From contig JAGAMF010000010.1 of NCBI GenBank assembly GCA_017624855.1, positions 1 to 64,000 of the forward strand: a stretch of 64,000 nucleotides of DNA, written 5' to 3'. The notes under the pieces were generated by a model, which was not told the DNA's origin, did no database searches, and saw only the letters and a program-made list of their open reading frames with translations. The stretch comes from Lachnospiraceae bacterium. GTDB lineage: Bacteria; Bacillota; Clostridia; Lachnospirales; Lachnospiraceae. Made by a program: the position numbers and the translations under genes. Positions 35,979 to 45,182 of the stretch are shown one piece after another; the first letter of the stretch is position 1; every line of letters begins with the position of its first letter.

Positions 35979-38900
35979 CTAAAACAATACTTCCATATCA
36001 CACAGCAACTGCTCTGTCTTTTCCAGTAAAAGCATTTCGTCCTTTTCGATTAAGCCGTCCTTTTCATACTTGTATTCAAAGCCCGGTCCTCCTGCGGTAA
36101 TAAAACGCATTTTACCTTTATACTGAGAAAGAAAGCCTTCCAGATTCTCCGTTTTTACCGGTGCGTCCTGCTTAACCGTGATTTTTATTTTACCGAAAGA
36201 GCCTTTGATTTCCGTTACATACATGCGGTGAGCCTTGCTGCGAATTAAAGAAATTCGCAAAAGGTGTGCCGCCGGTTTCGGAATGGTTCCAAAGCGGTCC
36301 AACAATTCTTCCTCTACCTGCTCTGCATCGGTTTTGCCTTCAATCATGGCAATGCGCTGATACATTTCCAGCTTCTGTACTTCATTGACGATGTATTCCA
36401 TGGGGATATATGCATCCACATCCAAATCCACCAGAGTCTCAAAATCCTCCTGTACCGTCTCGCCCTTCTGCTTCATTACCTCGGCATTCAACATTTTACA
36501 ATAGAGTTCGTAACCTACCGCCTCCATATGTCCGTGCTGTTTCATGCCCAAGATATTACCGGCACCGCGAATTTCCAAGTCACGCATACTGATTTTAAAA
36601 CCGCTGCCAAGTTCCGTAAATTCACGAATTGCCTGAAGACGCTTCTCCGCCACTTCTTTTAACATTTTATCCTTACGATACATGAGAAAAGCGTAGGCTG
36701 TCTTATTCGAACGTCCCACACGACCGCGAAGCTGGTACAACTGCGATAAACCTAAGCGATCGGAATCATGAATAATCATGGTATTTACATTGGAGATATC
36801 CAAACCGGTTTCAATGATGGTGGTGGACACCAATACATCAATCTCCCCGTTGATAAAATCATACATGATCTGCTCCAGGACTTTTTCGTGCATCTGTCCG
36901 TGAGCATAAGCCACTCTTGCTTCCGGAACAAGTCGGGAAATCATGGCCGCCACATCATCAATATCACTGATACGGTTATAAACATAATATACCTGTCCGT
37001 TTCTTGTCATTTCACGAACAATGGCTTCACGAACCATCTCCTCATTAAATTCCATGACGAAAGTCTGGATGGGCAATCTGTCCTGAGGCGGTTCCTCCAA
37101 AATGCTCATGTCGCGGATTCCGATTAAGCTCATATGCAAAGTTCTGGGAATGGGTGTCGCCGTCAAAGTCAGTACATCCACATCTTCCCTTAACTTTTTA
37201 ATCTTCTCTTTGTGGGCAACGCCGAAGCGCTGTTCTTCATCAATGATTAAAAGGCCTAAATCCTTTAACGCCACATCGTCGGACAATACCCTATGGGTTC
37301 CCACAACAATATCGATCATGCCCTTCTTTAAATCATCTATGGTCTTCTTATTCTGGGCATTGGTGCGAAATCTGCACAACAATTCCACCCTTATGGGAAA
37401 GTCTTTCATTCGCTGAGCAAAGGTATTGTAATGCTGCTGAGCCAAAATGGTGGTAGGTACCAAATACACTACCTGCTTTCCTTCCATAACTGCCTTAAAA
37501 GCCGCGCGAATGGCAATCTCAGTCTTGCCGTAACCTACATCACCGCAGATGAGACGCTCCATAATTTTACCACTTTCCATATCGGCTTTGGTGGCTTCAA
37601 TTGCCGCAAGCTGATCCTCGGTTTCCTCGTAAGGGAAAAGCTCCTCAAACTCTTTCTGCCACACCGTATCTTTGGCGTAACGGTATCCCTGGGTCTGCTG
37701 TCTCTTGGCATACAATTCCACCAGTTCTTTCGCCACACCGGCAACCGCCTGGCGAACCTTGGATTTTGTTTTGTGCCACTCCTGCGTGCCCAGTTTGTTA
37801 ATCTTAGGCTTCTTCGCATCGGCAGATGCATATTTCTGAATCAGGTCAAAAGCCGTGGCAAGCACATAGAGATTGGCTCCGTCACGATACTCAATTTTCA
37901 TATAATCTTTGGTGACGCCGTCGGTGGTAATTTTATCAATACCACGGTAAATACCCATACCGTAGTTTTCATGTACCACATAGTCACCCACTTTTAACTC
38001 CGCAAAGTCCTTAATCTTCTGACCGGAATATGCGGAAACTTTTTTCTTCTTTTTCTTTCGCTCCGCACCGAAAATATCCGTATCGCAAAGCACAACAAAA
38101 CGAATCAGAGGATATTCAAATCCCTGACGCGCTCTTCCGTAGAGAGTCATAATTTCACCGGGCTGCAACTCTCTGTCTTTATTTTCACTGTAAAAAGCCT
38201 GTACGCCCTCATCCGTAATATCTGCTGCCAGACGCTTTGCTCTGGTTCTTGATGAAGATATGACAATCACACGGTAGCCTTTCTTTTTAAAATGCTTTAA
38301 GTCCTTCATCAACTGCGCCACATTGCTGTTATAAGGAGATACCGAAATCACCTGAAGCGGAATTCTCTCAGCAAAACGAATGGGCGATTTTACATAGTCC
38401 AATACGGACATGGATACCAACGGAAGCTTCTGCAAATCCCCATAGGCTTTCTTTAAAGGCTGTAAAATCTTCATCTGCCCGGGAAGCACATACCCCTTCT
38501 CTGCACGGTGGCTCATGCTGTCGGCAAACTCCGCCTCCACAGTACGGCCGTGGGCGTCCACCTTGGATATCTCATCCATAAAAATGCAGATTTTACGATT
38601 GGCAAACAAGTCAAGAAGCTTGCCTGCTTCCGGATAGAAATATAAAATATAGCTTTCCAAATTGCAGTGATTCTTAAATTCCACAATCTGTTCTTTTAAC
38701 TCTTCAAACTGCTTTTTTACCCGATAGGCTTCTTCGGTCTTAAAATCATCACGCAGTACTTTTTCATTCTTCTTGGCATCTTTTTCAATGCGCTTTAAAC
38801 CCTCCTGTAAAATGCTGTCGGTTACAAACATTTCTACGGCAGGATATACGGTTATGCTGCGAAGCTTCTCAACGGAACGCTGGCTTAACACATCAAAGCT

Positions 38901-39506
38901 TCGAATGGAATCCACTTCGTCGCCCCACAACTCAATACGGTACGGATTTTCTTCCGTTAAGTCAAACACGTCAATGATGCCGCCACGAATGGAAAACTGC
39001 CCCGGTTCCTCTACCTGATGCACATTTTGATAGCCCATGGCACTTAGACGATACGCAATCGCCGCCTCTTCCGTCACGGCGCCCTTTTGCAGGCTCAAAG
39101 TATTCTTCTCATACACATCCAAAGGAATCACCGGATGCATAAAAGAATCTATTGTGGTTACAATTGTAATTGATTTACCTTCTAAGATTCTGCGGATTAC
39201 CCGCATACGCTCGGTGGTAATCCTGTTTCCGAATACATCGGCCTGATAAAAAATTAAATCCTTGGCAGGATAGTAACACACGGACTTATCATAAAAAGAA
39301 TAGTCCTGCACTATTTCCTTCGCTTTCAACTCGTCATAAGTCACAATAAGCTTTACATCATAATCAGCGGACAAACCGCTGATAAAATGCAGCTTCTGAC
39401 TTTCTACACAGCCGGTGATTTCCACCGCGCCGCTGTTTTTGCGAAGGATATCCTGCACTCTCTCAAACTCCGCCAATTCACGAAGCGGTGCATTTAACAA
39501 ATTCAT
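35979..39506 (-). CDS. mfd: Transcription-repair coupling factor
   Basis: 1175-residue DNA translocase that removes stalled RNA polymerase and recruits UvrA. In order: UvrB-homology region (about 15-340), the RNA-polymerase-interacting domain near 500-580 (VHENYGMGIYRGI), then a RecG-like helicase with GDVGYGKTEIA near 655, DEEQRFGV near 755 and TATPIPRT near 790, and a C-terminal TRCF domain. The ATG at 39506 follows GAGGTAAC, 13 bases after pth. pth-mfd order matches the B. subtilis pth-fin-mfd region, with fin absent. Confidence 0.97.
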   Translation of the reverse strand: MNLLNAPLRELAEFERVQDILRKNSGAVEITGCVESQKLHFISGLSADYDVKLIVTYDELKAKEIVQDYSFYDKSVCYYPAKDLIFYQADVFGNRITTERMRVIRRILEGKSITIVTTIDSFMHPVIPLDVYEKNTLSLQKGAVTEEAAIAYRLSAMGYQNVHQVEEPGQFSIRGGIIDVFDLTEENPYRIELWGDEVDSIRSFDVLSQRSVEKLRSITVYPAVEMFVTDSILQEGLKRIEKDAKKNEKVLRDDFKTEEAYRVKKQFEELKEQIVEFKNHCNLESYILYFYPEAGKLLDLFANRKICIFMDEISKVDAHGRTVEAEFADSMSHRAEKGYVLPGQMKILQPLKKAYGDLQKLPLVSMSVLDYVKSPIRFAERIPLQVISVSPYNSNVAQLMKDLKHFKKKGYRVIVISSSRTRAKRLAADITDEGVQAFYSENKDRELQPGEIMTLYGRARQGFEYPLIRFVVLCDTDIFGAERKKKKKKVSAYSGQKIKDFAELKVGDYVVHENYGMGIYRGIDKITTDGVTKDYMKIEYRDGANLYVLATAFDLIQKYASADAKKPKINKLGTQEWHKTKSKVRQAVAGVAKELVELYAKRQQTQGYRYAKDTVWQKEFEELFPYEETEDQLAAIEATKADMESGKIMERLICGDVGYGKTEIAIRAAFKAVMEGKQVVYLVPTTILAQQHYNTFAQRMKDFPIRVELLCRFRTNAQNKKTIDDLKKGMIDIVVGTHRVLSDDVALKDLGLLIIDEEQRFGVAHKEKIKKLREDVDVLTLTATPIPRTLHMSLIGIRDMSILEEPPQDRLPIQTFVMEFNEEMVREAIVREMTRNGQVYYVYNRISDIDDVAAMISRLVPEARVAYAHGQMHEKVLEQIMYDFINGEIDVLVSTTIIETGLDISNVNTMIIHDSDRLGLSQLYQLRGRVGRSNKTAYAFLMYRKDKMLKEVAEKRLQAIREFTELGSGFKISMRDLEIRGAGNILGMKQHGHMEAVGYELYCKMLNAEVMKQKGETVQEDFETLVDLDVDAYIPMEYIVNEVQKLEMYQRIAMIEGKTDAEQVEEELLDRFGTIPKPAAHLLRISLIRSKAHRMYVTEIKGSFGKIKITVKQDAPVKTENLEGFLSQYKGKMRFITAGGPGFEYKYEKDGLIEKDEMLLLEKTEQLLCDMEVLF

Positions 39507-39519
39507 AGTTACCTCGCTT

Positions 39520-40098
39520 TTACTCCTGTGCAACCTTACGGTTAAAACGGTTCATGGCCTCGTCCACTTCGTCCGCCATAATCAATTTTACGGCTTCAAT
39601 GCAACGCTCTGCCGCGTCCTTCTCAGCTTTAATCTCATCCTCGGTAAAATGGCCGAGCACATAATCCGCCAAATCCATTTTGGAAGGTTTCTCGCCCACG
39701 CCTACTTTGATGCGCAGGAAAACATCATTTCCCAAATGCTGTAAAATATTCTTTATGCCGTTGTGTCCGCCGGCACTGCCTTTGGTGCGGATGCGAAGTC
39801 CGCCTACGGGAAGACTGATATCGTCATAAATGACAATCAACTCACTTTCAGGGTCTACCTTATAATAGTCTATGAGTTCGCGAACACTTTCACCACTTAA
39901 ATTCATAAAAGTCTGAGGCTTTGCAAGAATGACACGCTGTCCTTCAATCACGCCTTTGCCTACCAAAGCCTTGTGCTTTTTATCCAAAACATCAATGTTA
40001 TATTTATTTGCAAGAGCATCAATTACCGAGAAACCGATATTGTGTCTTGTATTGTTATATTTTAATCCGGGATTTCCCAAGCCTACGATAATGTACAT
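39520..40098 (-). CDS. pth: Peptidyl-tRNA hydrolase
   Basis: Recycles tRNA from peptidyl-tRNAs that fall off the ribosome. 192 residues. VGLGNPGLKYNNTRHNIGF at 5-23 holds the catalytic His, KPQTFMNLSG near 66 and DDISLPVGGLRIRTKGSAGGHNG near 94-116 complete the family pattern. The ATG at 40098 follows AGGAG; a longer frame starting at 40188 would add 30 residues with no resemblance to Pth. Co-transcription with mfd is likely. Confidence 0.97.
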   Translation of the reverse strand: MYIIVGLGNPGLKYNNTRHNIGFSVIDALANKYNIDVLDKKHKALVGKGVIEGQRVILAKPQTFMNLSGESVRELIDYYKVDPESELIVIYDDISLPVGGLRIRTKGSAGGHNGIKNILQHLGNDVFLRIKVGVGEKPSKMDLADYVLGHFTEDEIKAEKDAAERCIEAVKLIMADEVDEAMNRFNRKVAQE

Positions 40099-40189
40099 TT
40101 TTTCTCCTCTTTCTTTGATCCAATCGGGAATTTCGATTATACTCCCTGTGGACATTTGTTGCAAGCGTTCGCCGAGAGTATTTTTCATA

Positions 40190-40267
40190 TCAAATATCCT
40201 TTTTCAATGAAACATGGTTTATGATTTCTTCAAATCCATTCTTCCGATAAAAGGCAAACGCCGGCAT
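40190..40267 (-). pseudogene. Remnant of a GNAT acetyltransferase C-terminus
   Basis: A 25-codon frame with AGGAGAG ahead of its ATG encodes AFAFYRKNGFEEIINH, the typical last motif of a GNAT acetyltransferase (FYxKNGF), then stops. The rest of the domain is missing. It sits directly after an intact GNAT gene (10-base gap) and before pth, so it may be the tail of a decayed second copy. Confidence 0.55.
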
Positions 40268-40277
40268 AAAATCTCTC

Positions 40278-40715
40278 CTACTCCAACCACTGAATAAATG
40301 CCGTTTTATCCGCGGAATTATATCCAGCACTTTTATAAAAGTTAAGCGTCGCATCCTCTTTTGCGCCGGTCAGCAGCATCATTTTATAGCAATTCATCTG
40401 CTTTGCTATTTCTTTGGCGTAATTTAAGCATTCCTTCGCATAACCTCTACCGCGATAATTCGCATGCGTCACCACATTCTCAATAAAAGCGTAGGGCCTT
40501 ATGCCTCGGGTCAAATTGGGAATAATTACACATACGCAGGATGAAACGATTTGATCATCTACGATTTTTACGATAATGTGGTGATTCGAATCCTGCATAA
40601 TTGCCTGCCAGGTCTGCTTCAAATGCTCAGATTCTTCGGGCACGGAATCTTCATGCAGATGAGTATATAGTTGTAAAAGTTGATTTAATTCATTTTGTTG
40701 GATTTCTCTAACCAT
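40278..40715 (-). CDS. GNAT-family N-acetyltransferase
   Basis: 145 residues, one GNAT domain. The acetyl-CoA loop is visible as NYRGRGYAKECL near 88-99 and the final motif as LNFYKSAGY near 125. Substrate unknown. It has its own promoter (40751-40779). A short remnant of another GNAT lies immediately downstream. Confidence 0.88.
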   Translation of the reverse strand: MVREIQQNELNQLLQLYTHLHEDSVPEESEHLKQTWQAIMQDSNHHIIVKIVDDQIVSSCVCVIIPNLTRGIRPYAFIENVVTHANYRGRGYAKECLNYAKEIAKQMNCYKMMLLTGAKEDATLNFYKSAGYNSADKTAFIQWLE

Positions 40716-40750
40716 TTTATTGCCCCCACATTTCCCTTTTGACTGCCTTT

Positions 40751-40779
40751 ATAATATTCCATTTTGGGCTTCATTGCAA
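40751..40779 (-). promoter_or_regulatory. Promoter of the GNAT gene
   Basis: Minus strand TTGCAA, 17-base spacer, TATTAT. The remainder of the 40716-41121 gap is AT-rich and shows only this and the terminator at 41052-41089. Confidence 0.55.
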
Positions 40780-41051
40780 TTTTTAATAAAAATACGCTAC
40801 AAAAATATTTTAGGGGACTTTTTGCAACAAATCTTTTTTTTGATGCTCTTGCATATTTTTTGAATTGCTTTCTTTTCATAAACGGCATCTTTTTATGGTA
40901 TACGCATCCCCCTCTTTTAATTTTTCGAAATATGCCTTACATCCTCCACATGTGAAAAAATATGTTTCCACAAGTTCGCGACTTTCCTTGGATAACACAT
41001 CGGCAACATATAACAGCACAGGTCCTTGATTACCTCACATTTTATAAAAAT

Positions 41052-41089
41052 AGGACCGAAAATTGCAACCGGTTGCATTTTTCAGTCCT
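41052..41089 (-). terminator. Terminator of the HAD phosphatase gene
   Basis: Minus strand AGGACTGAAAAATGCAA / TTGCAATTTTCGGTCCT around CCGG, nearly perfect over 17 bp, then ATTTTTATA. The centre TGCAACCGGTTGCA is palindromic. Confidence 0.8.
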
Positions 41090-41121
41090 AGAATTGCCTT
41101 GCGATATATTTTTAAGCTGTT

Positions 41122-41931
41122 TTATTTATATTTTTCCTCAAGCCATTTAGCAACACCGTCTTCATCATTGGATAAAACAATCCCTGTCGCATATTTCTTT
41201 AAATCCTCATGTGCATTTGCAACAGCATAACTTTCGTCTGCTATCTGAAACATATCTATATCATTTTTACCGTCGCCAAATACAATTATCTTTTCACAAT
41301 TTAACATTGCCTGTAATTGCTTAATTGCATTGGACTTCGATGCTTCTGCCGGCATAATCTCCAGCCACTGTTCATTTGTATAGATATCTGTTTGATATAC
41401 GCAATGATATCTGTCTTTATATTTTATGTATATGGGTTCAAGTTTTTCCGATTCATCAATGCAGGTAATATAAAAAATATTACCTTCTTTTAGACGATGT
41501 AACGAATCTACTTCATTGGTTCGAATATCGCCTTTGCGACTGTCGAGAAACATTTTCATACCCTTCGTACACAGTTCCGGCACAAACGAAAACTTTTCCT
41601 TTCCGTTGATATATGCATAAACTATCGGGTATACACCATTATTAAATAAGTCTTCTAATACAGGCTGAATAGAATTATCAAAATAATTAGCAATCAATAT
41701 TTTCTCTGTAACATTATCCACTACAAATGCTCCATTGTACACTATCAACGGAATTTGGGCCTTAATTCCGTTTGTCACCTTTTTTGCAGTAATCAAGGAC
41801 CGCGCAGTTGCATACGAAAAAATCATTCCCTTATCTACCAAGGAATTAATAACAGCATTTGTATATTCGGAAGTTGTTTCATTGCTTCTCAACAATGTAC
41901 CGTCTAAATCAGAAACATATAACTTTCTCAT
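41122..41931 (-). CDS. HAD-superfamily Cof-type phosphatase
   Basis: 269 residues, class IIB HAD hydrolase. VSDLDGTLL at 6-14 holds the nucleophile and acid Asp, SYATARS near 40 is motif II, a Lys near 199 and GDGKNDIDMF near 220 complete the metal site. A large cap lies between. Members dephosphorylate sugar phosphates, FMN or other small molecules; the substrate is not predictable. The ATG follows the upstream Cys-rich gene closely, with a ribosome site inside the gap. Confidence 0.9.
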   Translation of the reverse strand: MRKLYVSDLDGTLLRSNETTSEYTNAVINSLVDKGMIFSYATARSLITAKKVTNGIKAQIPLIVYNGAFVVDNVTEKILIANYFDNSIQPVLEDLFNNGVYPIVYAYINGKEKFSFVPELCTKGMKMFLDSRKGDIRTNEVDSLHRLKEGNIFYITCIDESEKLEPIYIKYKDRYHCVYQTDIYTNEQWLEIMPAEASKSNAIKQLQAMLNCEKIIVFGDGKNDIDMFQIADESYAVANAHEDLKKYATGIVLSNDEDGVAKWLEEKYK

Positions 41932-41933
41932 CC

Positions 41934-42311
41934 TTAGTTCCTTAAATTACTCTCTTTATTAAAAAATGCCCTCTCAAGCATTTCATATTCTGCCGGCGTG
42001 CAAACTTCTTTGCTCACCTTTTGATATTCTTCTGAACGCAACAGCATCTGTGAAATTTTCTCACAGGGAAAATCCTCACACTGATTACATTTTTCTACAC
42101 AGTGTTCCTTCGTGCACTCCACTAACTTGTATGTACATTGTTTATGGGAATGACACCCCTCGCATTTTATCTCTTCGTTTGTAACGATTCTGTCTCGCCA
42201 GCCGACTCTGTACCACAACTCTGCAACTGTGCGTAACTCTTCATCAGTATGCGCATTGTATCTCGGACACGCTATGCAATTGTCTCCGCATAATGTAATT
42301 TTTTCTTTCAT
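41934..42311 (-). CDS. Cys-rich DUF3795-like protein
   Basis: 125 residues with 14 Cys: CGDNCIACPRY near 8-18, CEGCHSHKQC near 50-59, CTKEHCVEKCNQCEDFPC near 67-84. This spacing resembles DUF3795 proteins of anaerobes, thought to bind zinc or an iron-sulfur cluster. No signal peptide. It is coupled to the HAD phosphatase gene two bases downstream. Function unknown. Confidence 0.82.
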   Translation of the reverse strand: MKEKITLCGDNCIACPRYNAHTDEELRTVAELWYRVGWRDRIVTNEEIKCEGCHSHKQCTYKLVECTKEHCVEKCNQCEDFPCEKISQMLLRSEEYQKVSKEVCTPAEYEMLERAFFNKESNLRN

Positions 42312-42347
42312 AAAAAAGCCTTTCTACAATACCCGTTTCTCTACTCA

Positions 42348-42911
42348 TCACACCCCATAAACAACAATACCGGCCACTGCCGAGATTACAATGAGAATAA
42401 TCGGCGATAACTTCTTTTTCGCAGCATACTGATATCCAACCATGGAAGCCACAAGAATTCCTGCGATAATAATTGCCTGCACATTTACTTTTATGGCACC
42501 TATGCTTCCAAGTAAGGTACCAAACAACATAAAAATACCCGTCGCAAGTACAATACCGATGATGCAGGGTTTCAGTCCACCCAAGACTGCCTGTACATAC
42601 TTATTTTTCAACAGGCTTTTCAGTAATGCCATGATTATCAATATGATAAAAAAAGAAGGCATAATAACCGCTGTGGTCGCAATTAATGCGCCTAAAAAGC
42701 CCGCCTGCTGACTGCCCACATAAGTTGCAAGATTCACCATAATCGGTCCCGGCGTACTTTCACTGACCGCAATCATATACGCAAGCATCTCTTCATCAAT
42801 CCAGCCATAGTCCATAACTACATCACGAATCAATGATATGGCGGCATAGCCTCCGCCAAAGGAGAAAAAGCCTACTTTCAGAAAGCCGAGAAAAAGCTCT
42901 AAATATATCAT
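42348..42911 (-). CDS. Chromate-transporter-family membrane protein, second half
   Basis: 187 residues, about six helices. It carries one CHR domain: SFGGGYAAISLI near 17 and ESTPGPIMVNLATYVG near 51. Short-chain CHR proteins come in adjacent pairs that together equal one long ChrA. Its ATG overlaps the partner's stop (ATGA, four bases), so the two halves should be made in equal amounts. The natural substrate in anaerobes is uncertain; chromate or sulfate export is a family-level label only. Confidence 0.9.
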   Translation of the reverse strand: MIYLELFLGFLKVGFFSFGGGYAAISLIRDVVMDYGWIDEEMLAYMIAVSESTPGPIMVNLATYVGSQQAGFLGALIATTAVIMPSFFIILIIMALLKSLLKNKYVQAVLGGLKPCIIGIVLATGIFMLFGTLLGSIGAIKVNVQAIIIAGILVASMVGYQYAAKKKLSPIILIVISAVAGIVVYGV

Positions 42912-43486
42912 TCCTCTTCACCGCCTTTCTGCTTAGCTCCACCACTTATTATAAACAGAATCAAACTCACAGCGGCCGCTATCAACATCATACTGATGGC
43001 AGAAAAATTCCATGCAAAAATATTAATTGCTAACATTGCAACGCAGGAACAAATCATAATAATCACTGCTTTTTTCTTTTTCGACATCTTTTTTACCATG
43101 TTAATTCCCGCATTAAGAATCAATATACCCACACCTACTTTTATCCCCTTAAAAGCATTGGCAATTATGGTAATTTCCAGAAAATTATCCAAAAACATAG
43201 AGATCAAAAATATCACAACAAAGGAAGGTACCGCCATTCCCAGTGTTGCAATCAGTGCCCCCATAAATCCTGCCATTTTATATCCAGTATAGGTGGCACA
43301 GTTAACAGCAATCGGTCCCGGTGTCGATTCGGCAACAACCAGCATATTTGACATCTCATCATGGCTTATCCACTTTTTACGCTCCACGCAATGATTCTCT
43401 ATGATTGAAATCATGGCATATCCGCCACCAAAAGTAAACAGACCGATTTTTGCAAATGTTAAAAATAAATCCAGCAAAATGTTCAT
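42908..43486 (-). CDS. Chromate-transporter-family membrane protein, first half
   Basis: 192 residues with one CHR domain (TFGGGYAMISII near 17, ESTPGPIAVNCATYTG near 53). Partner of the next gene, with which it overlaps by four bases. The two copies are similar but clearly diverged. A charged tail ends the protein (KQKGGEEE). It is the upstream gene of the pair. Confidence 0.9.
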   Translation of the reverse strand: MNILLDLFLTFAKIGLFTFGGGYAMISIIENHCVERKKWISHDEMSNMLVVAESTPGPIAVNCATYTGYKMAGFMGALIATLGMAVPSFVVIFLISMFLDNFLEITIIANAFKGIKVGVGILILNAGINMVKKMSKKKKAVIIMICSCVAMLAINIFAWNFSAISMMLIAAAVSLILFIISGGAKQKGGEEE

Positions 43487-43495
43487 AATTTTACC

Positions 43496-44014
43496 CTATT
43501 CTTCAAACTCCTTCGCCAACATGGCATACACATAAAAATCCTCGTACTTATTTTGATCCGCTTTATTCGGGAAAATTTCTTTATGTTCTGCCTCACGACG
43601 CATGCCCAAACGCTCCACCAGTCGGTTAGATTTATCGTTTCGCGTATTTACTTCCGCAATGATACGACGCACGCCCATATTCTTGAAAGCATAGCCCATC
43701 ATGCCTTTTACACTCTCACAGGCATAGCCCTTGCCTTGAAATCCCCCATGGAAAGTATAACCGATTTCATAAGTTCCGAAATCTCTCTTGGAAAAATAAA
43801 TTTTACCGATTACTTTATTGTCCAAAACCACGGCATAGAATTCATCACTTTCCGCAAAGGAAGCCGCCTCCTTCACGCAGGCCTCCCTTGTAAAAGTCTC
43901 GTATGGCTCAAAATATGTCACCTCCGGATCGGTTAAGATTTCTGCTAAATCTTCCCAGTCCTCCGGTCTAAATTTTCTTACGGTTAATCGTTCTGTTGTA
44001 AATAATACAGACAT
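43496..44014 (-). CDS. GNAT acetyltransferase, RimJ/RimL type
   Basis: 172 residues. The N-terminal LFTTERLTVRKFRPEDWEDL is the RimJ/RimL-like opening, and GGFQGKGYACESV near 90 is the acetyl-CoA loop. Family members acetylate ribosomal proteins or other amines. AGAGGAG precedes the ATG. Not obviously linked to the chr pair downstream. Confidence 0.9.
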   Translation of the reverse strand: MSVLFTTERLTVRKFRPEDWEDLAEILTDPEVTYFEPYETFTREACVKEAASFAESDEFYAVVLDNKVIGKIYFSKRDFGTYEIGYTFHGGFQGKGYACESVKGMMGYAFKNMGVRRIIAEVNTRNDKSNRLVERLGMRREAEHKEIFPNKADQNKYEDFYVYAMLAKEFEE

Positions 44015-44038
44015 GTTTTTTCTCCTCTTTACAGTGTC

Positions 44039-44596
44039 TTACCGGATTGATTTTATATCCCGCTTCACTTTCCTAATATTCATTCCAACCAACTTACCAT
44101 AACAGTCGGTATACAACTTTTTATACTCATCAAAATTCAGTTCACAATCATAGCCCATGCTTACCAACTCCACACCAAAGACCTTGGCAACAACTCCAAC
44201 TTCCTTCATTCCGTTTCTCTCATAAAAGGCTTTGCGCCCAAGGCGCTGCTGCATATTCTTGGCTTTAACATAAACACTTTCGATTTCCAAAAAGAAGCGG
44301 TACTCTTTGTACTTCTCCTGCAACCGGTTCAGACAACCGGCGCCATAGCCTTGTCCTCTTGCATCTTCTGCTACCGCAAAATAATCAAGCATCACCAGAT
44401 CTCCACTGTTCATGGTAATTGCAAAGCCTTTAAATGCGCCTTCATCCTCAATCAGCCATACATCTGCCTTATTCTTTTTATGCGTAGCACGAATCAGCCA
44501 TAAAGGTTTTCGCTCCGAAAGAGGAAAGGCTTTTTTATATAATTTAGAGATATTATGCCAGTCGGCATTTGTATTGATTTGCCTATAGTTTGTCAA
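44039..44596 (-). CDS. GNAT-family acetyltransferase
   Basis: About 185 residues. The acetyl-CoA motif reads EDARGQGYGAGCLN near 80, and FYERNGMKEVG near 125 is the last strand-helix motif. The start is uncertain: a GTG at 44617 has no ribosome site, while the TTG at 44596 has AAAGGATG eight bases upstream and is used here. Substrate unknown. Confidence 0.82.
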   Translation of the reverse strand: MTNYRQINTNADWHNISKLYKKAFPLSERKPLWLIRATHKKNKADVWLIEDEGAFKGFAITMNSGDLVMLDYFAVAEDARGQGYGAGCLNRLQEKYKEYRFFLEIESVYVKAKNMQQRLGRKAFYERNGMKEVGVVAKVFGVELVSMGYDCELNFDEYKKLYTDCYGKLVGMNIRKVKRDIKSIR

Positions 44597-44646
44597 TGAT
44601 ACTTCATCCTTTACCACAATAATTACTCATATTATATGTGCTACAT

Positions 44647-44979
44647 TTAATCTTTCATCATTTCAATCGTTACACGATTCCACTGATACTTCTTCATATC
44701 AACTCTTCCACCCACAAACTCCACACCTTCATTTTTCAGAAGTTCAATCTGCCGATTCTCACCACCGAAAGCAAAGGCTTCTGAGACTTCTCCCAAACGA
44801 TTCACCACGCGGTGACAGGGAATTGTTGTCGGGTCAGGGTTGACATGCAAAGCATATCCTACCACACGGGACCACCTTTTATTTCCTGCAAGGGATGCGA
44901 CCTGTCCATAGGTTGCAACCTTCCCCTTTGGAACTTGTTTTACAACATCATAAATCAATTCGAAGGTAGATCTTTTCAT
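44647..44979 (-). CDS. MGMT-fold alkylated-DNA protein alkyltransferase, short form
   Basis: 110 residues, only the DNA-binding/active domain of O6-alkylguanine transferase. IPCHRVVN near 53 keeps the acceptor Cys, unlike alkyltransferase-like proteins that have Trp there. A recognition helix (YGQVASLAGNKRWSRVVGYAL) and the Asn hinge in the PCHRVVN motif are present. It should repair alkylated guanine directly or flag it for repair. It overlaps the 68-residue gene by four bases and is part of a comB-small-MGMT run. Confidence 0.9.
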   Translation of the reverse strand: MKRSTFELIYDVVKQVPKGKVATYGQVASLAGNKRWSRVVGYALHVNPDPTTIPCHRVVNRLGEVSEAFAFGGENRQIELLKNEGVEFVGGRVDMKKYQWNRVTIEMMKD

Positions 44980-45182
44980 CGCATATCCTTTTTTATCAAA
45001 ACATTATACTCATCTTGCGAAATCTTTTTCATGATTTCTGTAGGATGTCCCATACACTCAAACCCTTTTTCATATGCCTTGTCAATATCCTGCAAGTCTA
45101 TGATTTTAACATACGGGCCATCACCCTCACAAAAATAATTCACAAATAAAGTGCATCTCATTCCTTCATATGTAACAATCAT
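44976..45182 (-). CDS. Small protein of unknown function between comB and the MGMT gene
   Basis: 68 residues, overlapping both neighbours by four bases (ATGA-type), so it is surely translated as part of the run. Mixed charge, two Cys, no signal or membrane segment; segment FVNYFCEGDGPYVKIIDL. I do not recognise the family. Its coupling to an alkyltransferase and a ComB homologue gives no clear functional hint. Confidence 0.72.
   Translation of the reverse strand: MIVTYEGMRCTLFVNYFCEGDGPYVKIIDLQDIDKAYEKGFECMGHPTEIMKKISQDEYNVLIKKDMR

Noticed and set aside
40685-40888. 67-codon minus-strand Lys-rich frame before a GNAT gene
   Set aside because: It contains the GNAT promoter and has no properly spaced ribosome site.
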